Of a stretch of DNA of 64,000 nucleotides, positions 26,743-36,019 are shown piece after piece. Under the pieces are notes generated by a model, which worked only from the letters and a program-made list of their open reading frames with translations, ran no database searches and was not told the DNA's origin. Within the stretch, counting starts at the first letter, position 1, and each line of letters starts with the position of its first letter. Both the position numbers and the translations under genes were made by a program. This stretch comes from an uncultured Prevotellaceae bacterium (GTDB taxonomy: Bacteria; Bacteroidota; Bacteroidia; Bacteroidales; Bacteroidaceae), in NCBI GenBank assembly GCA_900543815.1, contig UQST01000005.1, forward strand, positions 61,940 through 125,939. The letters are read 5' to 3'.

Positions 26743-27474
26743 ATGTATAAGGCCGAGAAAGTAAAGCCCTATCAGTCGGGTGACAAGGGGCAGCAGGTGG
26801 AGCGCATGTTCAACAGCATCGCACATTCCTACGACCTGCTCAACCATAGTCTGTCGCTGGGAATAGACCGCCGTTGGCGTCGCAAAGCCATTGATGCGCT
26901 GGGGAAGTTTGCTCCTCAGGAGGTGCTGGATATTGCCACAGGCACAGGCGACCTGGCAATCATGAATGCGCAGCGCAATCATCCGCGCCGCATAGTGGGT
27001 GCCGACATCAGCGAAGGCATGATGGATGTAGCGCGCAAGAAGGTTGCCAAGGCTGGATTGAGCGACATCATCACCTTCCAGCGCGAGGATTGCACGCACA
27101 TGTCATTTGCCGACAATTCCTTTGATGCCGTGACATCTTCCTACGGAGTGCGCAATTTCAGCGACCTCGATGCTGGCTTGCGTGAGATGTGCAGGGTGCT
27201 GCGTCCGGGCGGGCATCTTCTTATCGTGGAGCTCAGTACGCCGGTACGTTTCCCCATGAAGCAGCTTTTCGGCATCTACGCACATGTGGTCATGCCTCTC
27301 CTGGGGCGGCTCATCAGCCACGATGACAGCGCCTACACCTACCTGCCCATGAGCATGGAGGCATTCCCGCAGGCCGAAGAGATGGAACAGATACTCCACA
27401 AGAACGGCTTCTCCAGCGTGCAGTGGAAGCGCTTCTGCGGCGGTATCAGCACCATGTATCTGGCCACCAAGTGA
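26743..27474 (+). CDS. ubiE: Demethylmenaquinone methyltransferase
   Basis: 243 residues. A class I SAM methyltransferase with [13 protein letters not shown] (SAM loop) and the family signatures [20 protein letters not shown] and [17 protein letters not shown]. It performs the last step of menaquinone synthesis, C-methylation of demethylmenaquinone; in a Bacteroidales anaerobe only the menaquinone reaction (MenG) is expected. The start codon is the first ATG after the purC hairpin. aroE follows after 103 bp, so both chorismate-derived quinone steps lie close together. Confidence 0.94.
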   Translation: MYKAEKVKPYQSGDKGQQVERMFNSIAHSYDLLNHSLSLGIDRRWRRKAIDALGKFAPQEVLDIATGTGDLAIMNAQRNHPRRIVGADISEGMMDVARKKVAKAGLSDIITFQREDCTHMSFADNSFDAVTSSYGVRNFSDLDAGLREMCRVLRPGGHLLIVELSTPVRFPMKQLFGIYAHVVMPLLGRLISHDDSAYTYLPMSMEAFPQAEEMEQILHKNGFSSVQWKRFCGGISTMYLATK

Positions 27475-27577
27475 TAGGGGAGTCGGTTGCTTGCACCTTG
27501 GAAACTTGTTGTGGCAGGCAGAGAAAAGGCAAAAGATTGTAGAAGAATAACGAGAAAAGGACATAAGGAGACAGATT

Positions 27578-28306
27578 ATGGACAAATATGGAATCATTGG
27601 CTACCCTCTGGGACACAGTTTCAGTCGTGCTTTCTTTACAGAGAAATTCCAGCGCGAGCACATTGATGCCGAGTATGTCAACTTTGAGATACCCTCTGCC
27701 GACATGCTTCCCGGCATCGTGCAGGCCAATCCCAACCTGCGCGGACTCAATGTCACCTTGCCTCACAAGGAGGCTGTCATCCCCATGCTCGACGAGTTGA
27801 GTGATGAGGCGAAGGAGATAGGGGCGGTCAATGTGATACGTGTGAGTGACGGTCGCCTGAAGGGTTTCAATAGCGATATCATCGGTTTCATGGACAGCAT
27901 CAGGCCGCTCCTGAAGCCTTGGCACCAGCATGCACTCGTCCTGGGAACAGGTGGTGCCAGCCGTGCCATTAGAGTGGGATTGCAAAGGTTGGGCATCGAA
28001 TGGACCTATGTCAGCCGCACACCAGCGCCTGGCCGGCTCACTTACGCCGACCTCACACCCGAACTCATGGAGCATTATCAGGTCATTGTCAACTGCAGTC
28101 CGGTGGGCATGTTCCCTCGTGTGGATGCCTGTCCCGACATCCCTTACCAGTTTCTCACCGGCCGCCATCTGCTCTACGACCTCGTCTATAACCCGCAGGA
28201 AACTCTCTTCCTCAAGCGTGGAGCCGAGCGTGGAGCCGCTGTGAAGAACGGTTTGGAGATGCTTCACCTGCAGGCATTGGCCAGCTGGCGTTTCTGGAAC
28301 GAATAG
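27578..28306 (+). CDS. aroE: Shikimate dehydrogenase
   Basis: 242 residues, slightly shorter than the usual 270 but with all key parts. Shikimate-binding YPLGHSFSRAFFTEKF and LNVTLPHKEAVI contain the catalytic Lys; the NADP loop is VLGTGGASRAI. NCSPVGMFP and the C-terminal GLEMLHLQALASWRFW complete the family pattern. It reduces 3-dehydroshikimate in aromatic amino acid and menaquinone synthesis. A strong hairpin lies 22 bp after the stop codon. Confidence 0.94.
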   Translation: MDKYGIIGYPLGHSFSRAFFTEKFQREHIDAEYVNFEIPSADMLPGIVQANPNLRGLNVTLPHKEAVIPMLDELSDEAKEIGAVNVIRVSDGRLKGFNSDIIGFMDSIRPLLKPWHQHALVLGTGGASRAIRVGLQRLGIEWTYVSRTPAPGRLTYADLTPELMEHYQVIVNCSPVGMFPRVDACPDIPYQFLTGRHLLYDLVYNPQETLFLKRGAERGAAVKNGLEMLHLQALASWRFWNE

Positions 28307-28327
28307 TTGTTCCCACGCTGACAGACA

Positions 28328-28371
28328 GGCAAAGGGACGAACGGAGTACATTCTCTGTTCGTCCCTTTGCC
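28328..28371 (+). terminator. Terminator of aroE
   Basis: Perfect 15-bp stem GGCAAAGGGACGAAC / GTTCGTCCCTTTGCC with a 14-nt loop, followed by a weak GTTTCT tract. The stem strength supports termination. Confidence 0.75.
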
Positions 28372-28469
28372 GTTTCTATCCCTTGGGAAGATGTTTTTCG
28401 GAATTTCTGAAGGCCTTTCCGATAGGTTTCCAGATGCTCTTCAAAAAGGGTTCGTTGTGCTCCTCCGCC

Positions 28470-28633
28470 TTATGCAGTCTTTCTGAACAGCGATGGAGTC
28501 ATGCCGGCACGGGCTTTGGAGAAGCGAACGAAATGCTGCGGAATCACCTCACTACGGTCACCTGCGGGTGCAGAGTTTCAAACCCATAGTAGTCGTTGAA
28601 CTCCTGCACGGAGTTGAATCTTACTTCTTCCAT
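28470..28633 (-). pseudogene. Remnant of an AraC-family regulator, internally deleted
   Basis: Starting with an ATG inside the end of dxs (28631-28633), the minus strand reads MEEVRFNSVQEFNDYYGFET and then LHPQVTVV, the typical N-terminus of Bacteroidales AraC-type regulators, and stops after a few codons. In another frame directly after it comes PQHFVRFSKARAGMTPSLFR ending in a stop at 28470, which is the last helix of an AraC DNA-binding domain. About 240 residues in between are missing. The join shows a large deletion with a frame shift. The two ends fit one original gene that lay just downstream of dxs. Confidence 0.75.
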
Positions 28634-30387
28634 AGTATATTCATGATGTCTTCGGCTATCTGGTTGTCGAGCAGACGGTTGTCGGCAAGCAGCTCATCCA
28701 CCTTGAATCGGTCGTAGAGTCCCTTCTTCACTCCGCCCACCAGCACTTTCATGTCCGATGTGCTGTAGTACGATGCTATTCTCTCGCCGAATCCTCCGTC
28801 CTTGCAGCCGTCTTCCAGCGTCACCACCAGGCGGTGGTTCTTCTTCAGAGCCTCCAGCGTGCTGGCATCCACGGCATTCAGGTAGCGCGGGTTGATGAGT
28901 GTGGCATCCACTTCGTGCTCTTTCAGCAAGTTGGCCACGCGCTCGCCCTTCTGGTAGAAGGAGCCAGCGGCGATGATGGCCACCTGCTTTCCCTCGTGTG
29001 TTACCTTGTAGCTGGGTTCGTAGGAGAAGTCTGTCTCCACCTCTTCAGCAGAGTGGTTCACGCCGTTGCTGGGCACACGTATGGCTATCGGCTTCCTGTC
29101 CTGCATCACCGCCCACCTTAGCATGGCAAAGTATTCCTCGCAGGTGGTGGGAGCCAGATAGATGAGGCCGGGTATGCTGCACAGCATGGGTATGTCGAAA
29201 AGGCAGATGTGCGTGATGTCGTTCATCGTGCCTGTACCGCCCCACATCACATTGATTACCGCAGGATTGGAGTTGATGCACAGGTCTTGTGCTATCTGGT
29301 CGTAGGTGCGCTGTATGAAGGTGCTATACACAGTCCACACCGGGCGCAGTCCACCCTTGGCCATTCCCGAAATCATGGCCACTGCCTGCTCTTCGGCAAT
29401 GCCCATGTCGATGTGCTGCTTGCCTGCTTGGGCACGCTTCTTGGGCGTGAAACCGCCTGCCGCAGGTGTGCCCGCTGTGACGGCTATCAGTGTGGGGTCG
29501 CTCTTCATGTGGTGCAGCATCCAGTCGCTGAAGAGCTGCTCGTAGGTCTCCACCGCGTTGCCCTTGGGGCGGCTGCCGTCTGTGATGCAGAAGGGTGCAC
29601 CATAGTGCCAGGCTTCCTTGTTGGCTACGGCGGGTGCAAAACCATGCCCCTTCTCCGTGTGGATATGCACTACGGTGGGCTTCTGTGTGTCCTTCACGCT
29701 CTGGAACAGCTCGATGAGGCGCTCCACATCATTGCCTTCCTCCAGGTATTTATACTCAAATCCCCAGGCGCGGAACCAGTTGTGCTCGCATGTTCCATGA
29801 CTTTCCCTCAGCGCACGCAGGTTCTTGTAGATGCCGCCGTGGTTTTCTGCGATGGACATCTCATTGTCGTTGACCACGATGATGATGCCCGTTCCCAGTT
29901 CCGACGCTTCGTTGAGTCCTTCGAATGCCTCGCCGCCTGAGAGCGAACCGTCACCTATGATGGCGATGATGTTCTCGTGGGTGCCTTTGATGTCGCGCGC
30001 CTTTTGCAGTCCTGTGGCAAGGCTTATCGAGGTGGAGGTATGGCCGACTTCAAAGTTGTCATACACAGGACTTTCGGCGGGAGAAGAGTAGCCCGAGATG
30101 GCATTCATGTCCTCCACGTCGCCCAGGAATCCTGCTGCTCGTCCCGTGAGAACCTTGTGCGGGTAGCACTGGTGGCTCACGTCGAACACGAACTTGTCCT
30201 TTGAAGCGTCGAACACATAGTGCAGCGCTACGGTGGCCTCCACGAATCCCAGGTTGGGTCCAACATGCCCGCCGTGCTTGCTCACACGGTTGAGTACGGC
30301 TTTGCGTGTCTCTTCGGCAACGGCTCTGAGAGCCTCCATGTCCAGTCCCTTCAGGTCGGCTGGCGATTTAATGTTCTCTATATACAT
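28621..30387 (-). CDS. dxs: 1-deoxy-D-xylulose-5-phosphate synthase-like transketolase
   Basis: 588 residues. The thiamine-diphosphate site GDGSLSGGEAFEGLN, GHGFAPA and the C-terminal transketolase halves (VDMGIAEEQAV-like HIDMGIAEEQAVAMISGMA) are present in order. DXS condenses pyruvate and glyceraldehyde-3-phosphate to start the MEP isoprenoid route. At 588 residues it is shorter than the usual 620-640, and some sequence details (start LKGLDMEALRAVAEETRKAV, MTDGSRPKG-like ITDGSRPKGN) differ from canonical DXS, so a DXS-like transketolase with another sugar substrate remains possible. Its TAACTTTG promoter box lies 23 bp upstream. Confidence 0.85.
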   Translation of the reverse strand: MYIENIKSPADLKGLDMEALRAVAEETRKAVLNRVSKHGGHVGPNLGFVEATVALHYVFDASKDKFVFDVSHQCYPHKVLTGRAAGFLGDVEDMNAISGYSSPAESPVYDNFEVGHTSTSISLATGLQKARDIKGTHENIIAIIGDGSLSGGEAFEGLNEASELGTGIIIVVNDNEMSIAENHGGIYKNLRALRESHGTCEHNWFRAWGFEYKYLEEGNDVERLIELFQSVKDTQKPTVVHIHTEKGHGFAPAVANKEAWHYGAPFCITDGSRPKGNAVETYEQLFSDWMLHHMKSDPTLIAVTAGTPAAGGFTPKKRAQAGKQHIDMGIAEEQAVAMISGMAKGGLRPVWTVYSTFIQRTYDQIAQDLCINSNPAVINVMWGGTGTMNDITHICLFDIPMLCSIPGLIYLAPTTCEEYFAMLRWAVMQDRKPIAIRVPSNGVNHSAEEVETDFSYEPSYKVTHEGKQVAIIAAGSFYQKGERVANLLKEHEVDATLINPRYLNAVDASTLEALKKNHRLVVTLEDGCKDGGFGERIASYYSTSDMKVLVGGVKKGLYDRFKVDELLADNRLLDNQIAEDIMNILWKK

Positions 30388-30409
30388 CTTCTTAACCTTT
30401 ATTGTGCTG

Positions 30410-30417
30410 CAAAGTTA
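30410..30417 (-). promoter_or_regulatory. Putative -7 box of dxs
   Basis: The minus strand reads TAACTTTG, 23 bp before the dxs ATG. Confidence 0.55.
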
Positions 30418-30568
30418 AGCACTTTTCTGGTATGCACAATAACCAGAAATGCGGAAGAAAATACCCTTGTGCGGCATCTGCATCCGCCAGCTCCGCATTC
30501 CGCAGTTTGCTCCTCTCCAGCTTGCAGTTACACATTATATATAATAGAGAGTTCTTCCTTCGTTTTTC

Positions 30569-30656
30569 CAGTGCGCTGCATCAGCCGTCGCAGTACGCTG
30601 CGTCAGCCTGTGCAGCATGCTGCGACGGTCATCGCAGCGCACTGGCTTTTCTGCAT
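30569..30656. repeat. 22-bp tandem array, four units
   Basis: Units start at 30569, 30591, 30613 and 30635 with CAGTGCGCTGC, CAGTACGCTGC, CAGCATGCTGC and CAGCGCACTGG. All are exactly 22 bp apart. Sequence is close to the array at 42.15 kb (17 of 22 bases match between single units). It lies in the 720-bp gap between dxs and the TonB receptor. Confidence 0.85.
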
Positions 30657-30742
30657 CCATGGTTTCGTGTTTTTCTGGCAGCAGTCTCTTTTTGTCCTCG
30701 CAGCCTTTTTCATTTATGTTCCCTGCCTGGTGAAATCTCCAT

Positions 30743-30826
30743 ACCAAGGTTGCGTATGGCCGTACAAAGCCTTCTGATGTACATCCAAAGGCTGCGTATG
30801 GCCATCCAAAGGCTGCAAACGGAGAT
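30743..30826. repeat. 21-bp tandem array, four units
   Basis: Units start at 30743, 30764, 30785 and 30806 (ACCAAGGTTGCG, ACAAAGCCTTCT, CCAAAGGCTGCG, CCAAAGGCTGCA) and end CGT, CAT, CAT, GAT. The step here is 21, not 22. As 21 is a multiple of 3, the minus strand reads as a 7-residue repeat (SLWMAIR, SLWMYIR, RLCTAIR), but there is no credible gene around it. Confidence 0.8.
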
Positions 30827-31140
30827 TTTGGCAAGCTCTTTTCGTAATATTATCTGGCTTTTTGAAGAAGTCAGGATTGTTGGATGAAGAACGGGAGCAA
30901 GGCTACTGGGCTGCCGTAGCAGTCGGCTTTTGTCAGAAAGAATGCGTGCTGCTCTTGGGAAAGGATGATGGCGTGGGGCTGTCAAAAGTAAGTTTTGGAT
31001 GGAGAAGCAGGCAGCAGGGACGCTTGTAAAAAAGTAAAAGTTTGCCCTACGCAGCCCGAATGCTCGGGACGGACGTAAGCCAAACTTATGGAATATGTAG
31101 TGTAAGGTTTGTCGCTTAGTGCTGTGCGGGCGCTCTTTGC
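30827..31140. other. Gap without a recognised feature
   Basis: Between the 21-bp array and the end of the TonB receptor gene I see no gene, no clear terminator and no regular repeat. Confidence 0.5.
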
Positions 31141-33573
31141 TTAGAGCCTCAGGCGGATATCAACGCCAAGCTGCAGTGGAGCACCCTTCTGGCTGAAGCC
31201 GCGGTTCATGCTCTCGAAGTAGAAGGAGCGGTAGTGCTGGTTGGTGAGATTCTTGCCCCACAGCCCCAGGTCTGCCTTTCCGTGCGAGAACGACAGGCGT
31301 GCGTCCAGCGTGCCATAGAACTGCTCGCTCGTGTTATTGTCCTCTGTCCAATAAATTTTACCCCGTCCGTTCCAGTCGGCCTGCAGGGTGATGCGCTCGA
31401 GCCACTTGCTCAGAGTCCAGCTGTAGCGCGCTCCGGCATTGAAGGTATGCAGGGGAACAAACGGCACGTAGTGGCCTCGGTAGGAGATGCCTGCCTGCGG
31501 ACTGTAGGTGCGGAAGGTGCTGTGGGTGAAGCCATAGGCGGTATGTGCCGAGAGCGCATCCGTTATCTGTGCGCTGGCTGCCAGTTCGCATCCCACAGCG
31601 CGGCTTCGTCCGGCATTCACCGTGATACGGCCCAGTCCGTTTTCCGCCATGCGTGATACCTGCTGGTCGCGCACTTCGGTGAGGAACACGGCCATGTCCA
31701 GGTGCAGGCGATGGTTGATGAGGTTGCAGTGCGAACCTATCTCGTAGTTCCACGCATACTCGGGCTTGTACTGGCTCAGCGAGCGAGGGTCGATGTTGGG
31801 CTTCTGTGCCATTCCCTGCATCAGGGCGCTTACCCGGTCCTTGACGTCTTGTGGCACCATCGGTTGACTTTGCAGGATGGGCAGAGTCACGTTGGCCACA
31901 TCCTGCATGATGTCGGCTTGCATCATGCGCTGAAGTGCGCCGCTGAACTGCTGGATGTTGAATCCGCCGCTGCGGTAACCGCGTGAAACGGTGGCATACA
32001 CGTTGCTGCTTCCTATGCGGTATTGCAGCGAGAAGCGGGGAAGAAGCTGCAGATAGTCGTGGCTCAGGCGGCCCTGCAGCGCATTCTTGGCCTGGTAGGT
32101 GGCTGCTGGCACCATCGTGATGTCGCGTTCCATGCCGGGCATGGTGAGATGCCTCATGAGGCTGTATTCGTGCTCGAAGTCATATCCCGTGTGGTAGTCT
32201 ATCTTCATCTTCTCGTAGTCGAGCCTCAGTCCCAGTGTCAGGTCAAGTCCCTTGGCACCCAGCAGGTCGGTGATGGTGCTCTGGTGATATACGGCTCCGC
32301 TGCCTGTGGGAGTACTGAAGCGACCGCTGAAGAGCAGGCCGTCACCCTGGATGGCATCGCTGAAGAGCATCTGCATCTTCATGGGTCCTTGGGTGATGGC
32401 AGGCATGTGTGCATTGGCGTTCTTATTCATGTTGGCGTTTATCCACTGCACTCCCTCACTCCGGAAAGTGACAGGCCCGTTGGTGTCCAGCCACTGTCGG
32501 AACCCGCTCACACCCATGCTCCATTCCCAGTGACGCCAGGCTCCCGGGCGGTTCTTGATGGCTATCTCCTGGCTCAGCACACGGCTGTTCTGCCGCTGCA
32601 GGAGCGTGTAGATGTCGGCCGAAGTGAAATCTTGGTCCATGTTCATGCGGTCGCGCAGATATTGGAAACCAGCCACGTAGCTCATCACCGCCTTTTGCCA
32701 GTTGTGCTCGGCCTTGAAGCCCAGGTTGAGCAGATGCCGCTCGTAGTCGTTCTTGCGGTTGTAGTTCACCTGGCCCACCGAAGTGGAGATGGTGGGGTAG
32801 AAGTAGTCGCTCTCCTGCACAGACTCCAGCTTGTAGGGGAAAGCGCCCTGGCGGCTGTACTCGTAGTTGGCATGGAAGTCCAGGCGAACCACCTCCGAGG
32901 GTTTGGCCACCAGTCTGAAGCGTGTGCTGGCATCGTCGTCGCGTGCAGCCTTCTTGCCAGTGTAGGCGTTGGTGAAGAAACCTTCGGAGTGCGCGTAGCT
33001 GACGCCGCTCGAGAAACCCAGCTTGGGTGAGAGGCGGTGGTAGTGTGTGGCACTGGCGCGGGCAGTGCCGTAGGTGGCACCTTGCAGACTGATGTCGGTA
33101 CCCTGGTAGTCCAGCGGATTCTTGGTGTGGATGCGTATGAGTCCGCCCATCGCATTCCTTCCGTAGAGCGTGCTCTGTGGTCCGCGCAGGATATCTATGC
33201 TCTGCACGTCGCTCAGGTCGAAGTCGTAGGCGCTCTTATCCACCCATGGGATGTCATCTACATACAGCCCCACGGCAGGAGTGTTGATGCGGCTTCCCAC
33301 TCCGCGCATGTATATCGAGGTGGTCTGACGGCTGCCGTATGAGGGGATGTAAAGGCCTGGCACGAGTGATGCAAAATCCTTCATGCTGCTTATCTGCTTG
33401 CTCTTGAGCAGATGGGTGTCTATAATGGTGGCAGCCAAAGGCTGTTCTCTGAGCGCCCGGTTGTCCTTGGCGCTGCTCACGGTCACCTCCTGCATGAGGG
33501 TCGTGTCGGTCTTCTCCTGGGCATAGACTGTGCTCATGCAGATGGCCAGAAGCGGTACGAGTGTTATCTTCAT
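31141..33573 (-). CDS. TonB-dependent outer-membrane receptor
   Basis: 810 residues from MKITLVPLLAICMSTVYAQ, which has AGGATAAG just upstream; an ATG 39 bp further up is less likely. After the signal peptide a TonB-box-like TLMQEVTVSSA precedes the plug (about 40-150) with SIYMRGVGSR, GLYVDDIPW and DILRGPQSTLYGRNAMGG. The rest is a beta-barrel ending in GVDIRLRL. There is no carboxypeptidase-like N-terminal domain, so it is not a SusC protein. It resembles siderophore or vitamin receptors; no neighbour reveals the ligand. Confidence 0.9.
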   Translation of the reverse strand: MKITLVPLLAICMSTVYAQEKTDTTLMQEVTVSSAKDNRALREQPLAATIIDTHLLKSKQISSMKDFASLVPGLYIPSYGSRQTTSIYMRGVGSRINTPAVGLYVDDIPWVDKSAYDFDLSDVQSIDILRGPQSTLYGRNAMGGLIRIHTKNPLDYQGTDISLQGATYGTARASATHYHRLSPKLGFSSGVSYAHSEGFFTNAYTGKKAARDDDASTRFRLVAKPSEVVRLDFHANYEYSRQGAFPYKLESVQESDYFYPTISTSVGQVNYNRKNDYERHLLNLGFKAEHNWQKAVMSYVAGFQYLRDRMNMDQDFTSADIYTLLQRQNSRVLSQEIAIKNRPGAWRHWEWSMGVSGFRQWLDTNGPVTFRSEGVQWINANMNKNANAHMPAITQGPMKMQMLFSDAIQGDGLLFSGRFSTPTGSGAVYHQSTITDLLGAKGLDLTLGLRLDYEKMKIDYHTGYDFEHEYSLMRHLTMPGMERDITMVPAATYQAKNALQGRLSHDYLQLLPRFSLQYRIGSSNVYATVSRGYRSGGFNIQQFSGALQRMMQADIMQDVANVTLPILQSQPMVPQDVKDRVSALMQGMAQKPNIDPRSLSQYKPEYAWNYEIGSHCNLINHRLHLDMAVFLTEVRDQQVSRMAENGLGRITVNAGRSRAVGCELAASAQITDALSAHTAYGFTHSTFRTYSPQAGISYRGHYVPFVPLHTFNAGARYSWTLSKWLERITLQADWNGRGKIYWTEDNNTSEQFYGTLDARLSFSHGKADLGLWGKNLTNQHYRSFYFESMNRGFSQKGAPLQLGVDIRLRL

Positions 33574-33633
33574 CTTATCCTGAAAACGTCTAAAATATGT
33601 CTGACTTGTCACAAACCTGTGTCAAAAGTGGTG

Positions 33634-33641
33634 CAAAAGTA
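33634..33641 (-). promoter_or_regulatory. Putative -7 box of the TonB receptor gene
   Basis: The minus strand reads TACTTTTG, fitting TAnnTTTG, about 60 bp before the preferred start codon. Confidence 0.45.
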
Positions 33642-33681
33642 CATATTTTTATTCATAAAGTGGGTTGCATGTGCGTGTAAA

Positions 33682-33713
33682 TTTGCGTGTGACACAGAAA
33701 TGTAATAACTTTG
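33682..33713 (+). promoter_or_regulatory. Promoter of purM that fixes its start codon
   Basis: TTTG at 33682-33685, a 20-bp spacer and TAACTTTG at 33706-33713 match both boxes at ideal spacing. Transcription would begin at about 33719, after the ATG at 33715, so that upstream ATG cannot be the start. Confidence 0.8.
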
Positions 33714-33750
33714 CATGGATAATAAGAGAACTATTTCAATAAAAGGACCG

Positions 33751-34917
33751 ATGAGCAACCAACGTTACATGATGCGCGGAGTGAGCGCGGCTAAGGAAGA
33801 TGTGCACAACGCAATCAAGAACATCGACAAGGGAGTGTTCCCGCAGGCTTTCTGCAAGATAATCCCCGATATACTGGGAGGCGACCCCGAGTACTGCTGC
33901 ATCATGCATGCCGACGGCGCAGGTACCAAGAGCAGTCTGGCCTATACCTACTGGCGCGAGACAGGCGACCTGTCGGTGTGGAAGGGTATAGCGCAGGATG
34001 CACTCATCATGAACACCGATGACCTGCTGTGCGTGGGTGCTGTGGATAACATCCTTGTGAGCAGTACCATCGGACGCAACAAGATGCTTATCCCCGGTGA
34101 AGTGATAAGCGCCATCATCAACGGCACGGACGAACTGATGCAGGAGATGCGTGAGATGGGCATCGGAATCTATGGCACCGGCGGTGAGACTGCCGATGTG
34201 GGCGACCTGGTGCGCACCATCATCGTAGATAGCACAGTGACCTGCCGCATGAAGAGGGCCGATGTGATAGACAACGCAAACATCCGTCCGGGCGACGTGA
34301 TAGTGGGTCTGTCCAGCTGCGGGCAGGCTACCTACGAGAAAGAATACAACGGTGGCATGGGCAGCAACGGACTGACCAGCGCCCGTCACGATGTCTTTGC
34401 CAAGTATCTGGCAGAGAAATATCCCGAGAGCTATGACAAGGCAGTGCCCGAGGAACTGGTATATAGCGGCAGCTACCGCCTGGACGATGCCGTGGAAGGC
34501 AGTCCGGTGTGTGCCGGCAAACTGGTGCTCTCACCCACACGCACCTATGCTCCCATCATCAAGAAGATGCTCGATGAGATGCGTCCGGCCGTTCACGGTA
34601 TGGTGCACTGCACAGGTGGTGCGCAGACCAAGGTGCTTCACTTCGTGGGCGAAAACTGCCGCGTGGTGAAGGACAACATGTTCCCAGTACCTCCCCTGTT
34701 CCGTGCCATTCAGGAGCAGAGCGGCACAGACTGGGCAGAGATGTACAAGGTGTTCAACATGGGACACCGCATGGAGATCTACGTTTCACCTGCTGACGCA
34801 CAGCGCGTGATAGACTTGAGCCGCTCGTTCAATGTGGATGCCCAGATTGTGGGACACATTGAGGAAGGAAAGAAGAGCCTTGTCATCAAGAGCGAATACG
34901 GTACTTTTGAATATTGA
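33751..34917 (+). CDS. purM: Phosphoribosylformylglycinamidine cyclo-ligase (AIR synthase)
   Basis: 388 residues from MSNQRYMMRGVSAAKEDVHN. The ATG at 33715 would add 12 residues but lies before the predicted transcript start. The ATP-binding region HADGAGTKSSLAYTYW, NTDDLLCVGA and GGETADVGDLVRTI mark the PurM fold; the length and pattern are those of the Bacteroidetes variant, longer than the 345-residue enterobacterial enzyme. It closes the imidazole ring in purine synthesis. It is followed after 1 bp by prfA, so at least prfA and pyrF share the transcript. Confidence 0.88.
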   Translation: MSNQRYMMRGVSAAKEDVHNAIKNIDKGVFPQAFCKIIPDILGGDPEYCCIMHADGAGTKSSLAYTYWRETGDLSVWKGIAQDALIMNTDDLLCVGAVDNILVSSTIGRNKMLIPGEVISAIINGTDELMQEMREMGIGIYGTGGETADVGDLVRTIIVDSTVTCRMKRADVIDNANIRPGDVIVGLSSCGQATYEKEYNGGMGSNGLTSARHDVFAKYLAEKYPESYDKAVPEELVYSGSYRLDDAVEGSPVCAGKLVLSPTRTYAPIIKKMLDEMRPAVHGMVHCTGGAQTKVLHFVGENCRVVKDNMFPVPPLFRAIQEQSGTDWAEMYKVFNMGHRMEIYVSPADAQRVIDLSRSFNVDAQIVGHIEEGKKSLVIKSEYGTFEY

Positions 34918-34918
34918 T

Positions 34919-36019
34919 ATGGAGATACTCGAAAGACTGGACGGACTTGTGAGCCGCTTCGAAGAGGTATCGACGCTCATCACCGATGTGCATGTCATTG
35001 CCGACCAGAAGCGTTACGTGAAGCTCACAAAGGAATATAAGGATCTGGGCAAACTGATGGAGGTACGCAAGGAATATATAGGCTGCCTGCAGAATGTAGA
35101 GGATGCCAAGGAGATGTTGGCTATGGAGGAGGATGCAGAGACCAAGGCAATGCTGCGCGAAGAACTCTCGGCCAGCGAAAAGAGGATACCCGAACTGGAA
35201 GAGGAAATCAAGCTCCTGCTCGTGCCAGCCGACCCCGAGGACGGCAAGAACGTCATCATGGAGATACGTGGAGGCACTGGAGGCGACGAAGCGGCACTCT
35301 TTGCCGGCGACCTCTTCCGCATGTATAGCCGTTACATCGAACTTAAGGGATGGAAGATGAGCGTGAGCAGCAGCAGCGAGGGAGCGGCTGGCGGCTTCAA
35401 GGAAATCATCTTCAGCGTCACTGGCGAAGGGGTGTATGGCATCCTGAAGTATGAATCGGGTGTGCACCGGGTGCAGCGTGTGCCCGCTACCGAGACACAA
35501 GGAAGGGTGCACACGAGTGCTGCCACTGTGGCTGTATTGCCCGAGGCCGAGGAGTTTGATGTGGAAATCAATGAAGGTGCAATCAAGTGGGATACCTTCC
35601 GCAGTAGCGGTGCCGGTGGACAGAACGTGAATAAGGTGGAGTCGGGAGTGCGTGCACGCTACATGTGGCACAACCCTTTCACCAACGAAGATGAGGAGAT
35701 TCTCGTGGAGTGTACCGAAACTCGTGACCAACCTAAAAATAAGGAACGCGCGCTTGCACGCCTGCGTACCTTTATATATGATAAGGAGCACCAGAAGTAT
35801 CTGGACGATATCGCCAGCCGCCGAAAGACGATGGTGAGCACAGGTGACCGCAGTGCGAAGATCAGAACATACAACTATCCCCAAGGCCGCATTACCGACC
35901 ACAGGATAGGTTATACTATATATAACTTGCCGGCCTTTATGGATGGACAGATACAGGACTGCATCGACCATCTCATTGTAGCCGAGAATGCAGAACGCTT
36001 AAAAGAATCAGAGTTATGA
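34919..36019 (+). CDS. prfA: Peptide chain release factor 1
   Basis: 366 residues from [17 protein letters not shown]; an earlier in-frame ATG lies inside purM. The GGQ loop reads [18 protein letters not shown] at about residue 225-240, where the Gln catalyses peptide release. A separate stretch before it, [20 protein letters not shown], is the conserved domain 2/3 border. RF1 ends translation at UAA and UAG. The start lies 1 bp after the purM stop codon, and the stop overlaps pyrF as ATGA. Confidence 0.93.
   Translation: MEILERLDGLVSRFEEVSTLITDVHVIADQKRYVKLTKEYKDLGKLMEVRKEYIGCLQNVEDAKEMLAMEEDAETKAMLREELSASEKRIPELEEEIKLLLVPADPEDGKNVIMEIRGGTGGDEAALFAGDLFRMYSRYIELKGWKMSVSSSSEGAAGGFKEIIFSVTGEGVYGILKYESGVHRVQRVPATETQGRVHTSAATVAVLPEAEEFDVEINEGAIKWDTFRSSGAGGQNVNKVESGVRARYMWHNPFTNEDEEILVECTETRDQPKNKERALARLRTFIYDKEHQKYLDDIASRRKTMVSTGDRSAKIRTYNYPQGRITDHRIGYTIYNLPAFMDGQIQDCIDHLIVAENAERLKESEL

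Noticed and set aside
30710..30985. Minus-strand frame with a 7-residue repeat (SLWMAIR)
   Set aside because: The repeat peptide is explained by the 21-bp DNA array; the rest is low in credible protein sequence and no start signal is seen.
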